Source of the DNA: Clavulina sp. PMI_390
Taxonomy: Eukaryota; Basidiomycota; Agaricomycetes; Cantharellales; Hydnaceae
DNA: 45,704 bases
Assembly (NCBI GenBank): GCA_015039315.1
Contig: WIDE01000022.1
Location: 117,223-162,926 of the forward strand
Reading direction: 5' to 3'
Both the position numbers and the translations under genes were made by a program. The notes under the pieces were generated by a model. It had not been told where the DNA came from, did no database searches, and saw only the letters and a program-made list of their open reading frames with translations. Below are positions 44,056 through 45,704 of this stretch, piece after piece (position 1 is the stretch's first letter; each line of letters opens with the position of its first letter).

Positions 44056-45704
44056 ATGCCTGGACGGAAGTTGTCAAATCTCATCCGTCGCATCATCAAT
44101 TCTAAACGTGGTGCCCACTCAACACGTTCTAGAAATGATGTAGTGCAAACTGAGGCCCAAAGTTTGCAAGAGAACGCGAACTTGGCTTCGGAGTGCCTGT
44201 TGCCGCCGGCGCCGCCAGCATCTAGCGCGCCAATACACTCACCCTCATCGCTACTCCTCTCTCTACCTGATGAGGTCCTCATCGAGATTCTTTCATACTC
44301 ACTAACCCCTGGAGACCTGGTGTGCGTAAGCCATGTATGCAGCTTAGCCCTTTGGAGCGCTAAGGCCTCCCCAAACTCACAGCCTCCAATCATCTCCCTC
44401 CTCTAGACATGCCACCTACTTCGTGTCCTAGTAGATACCAATACCGTTTGGGAACACGCTTGGCGTCGTGATCCTACACTAATAATGTCTGAGATGCCTC
44501 AGCTGCTCGACCCTACTATCACCGAGAACAAGCCTATTACAGCCAATCCAGCCGATAGTAGTACCGCTTCATCATTCGAAGCTCCGCCAAGAGTTTGTTG
44601 TGCAGCACCACAGCCACTTGGATTCTCTCCAATAAATCCTCCAGATTATCTTTCTAGCTCATTTTCCCATAGTTGGAACCGGTACCAAAAGAGGTATTGG
44701 AATACTATGCGAATCCGGAAAAAAATATCAGCCCCACAGCCATCTGTTGAATTTGTTGGTACTGTCCTCGAAGACCATCCAATTGCTGACCTTATCGCCA
44801 CACGGCTCAGCGCGGACGGGGCGATATTCATCCTCGGCTTCATTTCAGAGTTAAGGCTCATCCACCTCGAGTTGAGCGTCATAGTATCGATTCCAATAGG
44901 ATTCGGGGATGCAATCTCGGAAGGACGGAGGTTTTACGTTCCTCTCGCGAACAGTAATTTCCAGTATAACGGCGAGGAGGGCTTAATGTTCGCTTCTACA
45001 TTCCGGTATGTGGTTATGCGTGGTATTTTAAGCTTCCACTGAGCCAGATCGTCATTATGATTTTCAGTCGAAGAGATGAAATCCTGCTGTACTTTACGCC
45101 TATCAGCTGCTTTCGCAGCTTCTCAGTCGGTTCAAAACCGTCAGACACGCATCTTTTTGCCCGGGTTCACCTACCAGATGGCCACATTGTGCAACAACTC
45201 TTGTTCTCAGGGCGTTTTCTGGTTATTGGGTCCACCCCGGATCTGGCTCGCCAGTGGCTGTCATATCGAGTGTTTGATATGGCAAATCGAAAGACCTATC
45301 GCGCCGTGGAAGAAGGTGTACAGGCACTTAGTTTGATTGCGCTTGACGACAAGTTCTTCATCGCTCTCCATCCGACCAAAGAGGTTACGGTATATACATT
45401 ACCGCCTCCTTGGACGCTCTCGCCTTCGGACGCTCTGTCTGGGCCAGAGCCAGAGCTGATCCTTCTTCCTCATAAAGCTTCACACTCTCCTGACCCTACT
45501 TCATACACTGCCCTTAAATTTCTGATGCCAGGGATATACTTCGAAGATATGACCGATAGGCTCCCTACAGGGATTACATATTTTGATCTCTACTTGGCAG
45601 AAGGACCTTCCCAAATGTTGCCCAACACTCAGCCTTCAAGCCTCTGGTGGCGCGAGGACCAGCCAAGAGTTAAAGCTCCCTTCAAAACAGCGTTCCCTCA
45701 TGTT
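44056..45704 (+). CDS. F-box protein, WNE-motif family, copy 9 (3' partial)
   Basis: Three exons are visible (44056-44334, 44407-45005, 45068 to the window edge), about 505 residues. Start MPGRKLSNLIRRIINSKRG parallels copy 8. The F-box core (LLSLPDEVLIEILSYSLTPG) is split by intron 1 before TCHLLRVLVDTNTVW. Then RYWNTMRIRKKI, GFISELRLIHLELSV, GLMFASTFR at the phase-2 intron, RRDEILLYFTPI, GHIVQQLLFSGRFLVIGS and LDDKFFIALHP. The third family intron is missing as in copy 8. The C-terminal WNE motif would lie beyond the window. Confidence 0.82.

Overview
This is nuclear DNA of a filamentous fungus, most likely an agaricomycete (Basidiomycota). Genes are dense, on both strands, and broken by many short GT-AG introns (mostly 49-75 bp). 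The recognisable housekeeping proteins are fungal-type: Sit4/PP6 phosphatase, Dml1/Misato, EMC1, a YqeY/Aim41-like protein, gamma-glutamylcyclotransferase, choline-phosphate cytidylyltransferase and ribonucleotide reductase large subunit. A lineage-specific run of F-box genes also fits Agaricomycetes; any finer placement (for example Cantharellales) would be a guess. No rRNA, tRNA, CRISPR array or intact transposon was found.

Layout. 1-3334: 3' part of a Pro/Glu/Ala-rich protein ending in a membrane segment. 3729-5715: F-box copy 1. 5716-7498: gene-poor, with an (AG)16 microsatellite. 7499-8591: small glycine-zipper protein with a possible N-myristoylation start. 8592-11078: gene-poor, with a decayed cyclin on the minus strand. 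11079-15257: F-box copies 2 and 3. 15360-16781 (minus): Sit4/PP6 phosphatase. 17009-19096: divergent F-box copy 4. 19156-21192 (minus) and 21348-25038 (plus): dml1 and emc1, back to back. 25144-27393 (minus): F-box copy 5. 27668-28612 (minus): Aim41/YqeY. 29004-29630 (minus) and 30087-32328 (plus): gamma-glutamylcyclotransferase and choline-phosphate cytidylyltransferase, divergent. 32754-36238 (minus): rnr1. 36816-41203 (minus): F-box copies 6 and 7. 41631-45704 (plus): copies 8 and 9, the last cut by the window edge.

The main theme is a nine-member family of about 570-680 aa proteins, each with an N-terminal F-box followed by a long beta-rich region that ends in an invariant WNE/WND-x-x-G motif and a hydrophobic C-terminus. 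The copies share intron positions and phases, including one inside the F-box. They are interleaved with conserved single-copy genes rather than sitting in one block. By analogy with other F-box proteins they are candidate substrate receptors of SCF ubiquitin ligases; the fold and substrates are not known from sequence alone.

Gene-structure oddities are the other main result. rnr1 appears to have two consecutive 4-nt exons and a cluster of ACGCGT (MCB-type) sites inside its first introns. pct1 has a 25-nt exon carrying part of its HxGH active-site motif. dml1 is best read with two GC-AG introns. The Sit4/PP6 phosphatase ends in Val instead of the usual Leu.
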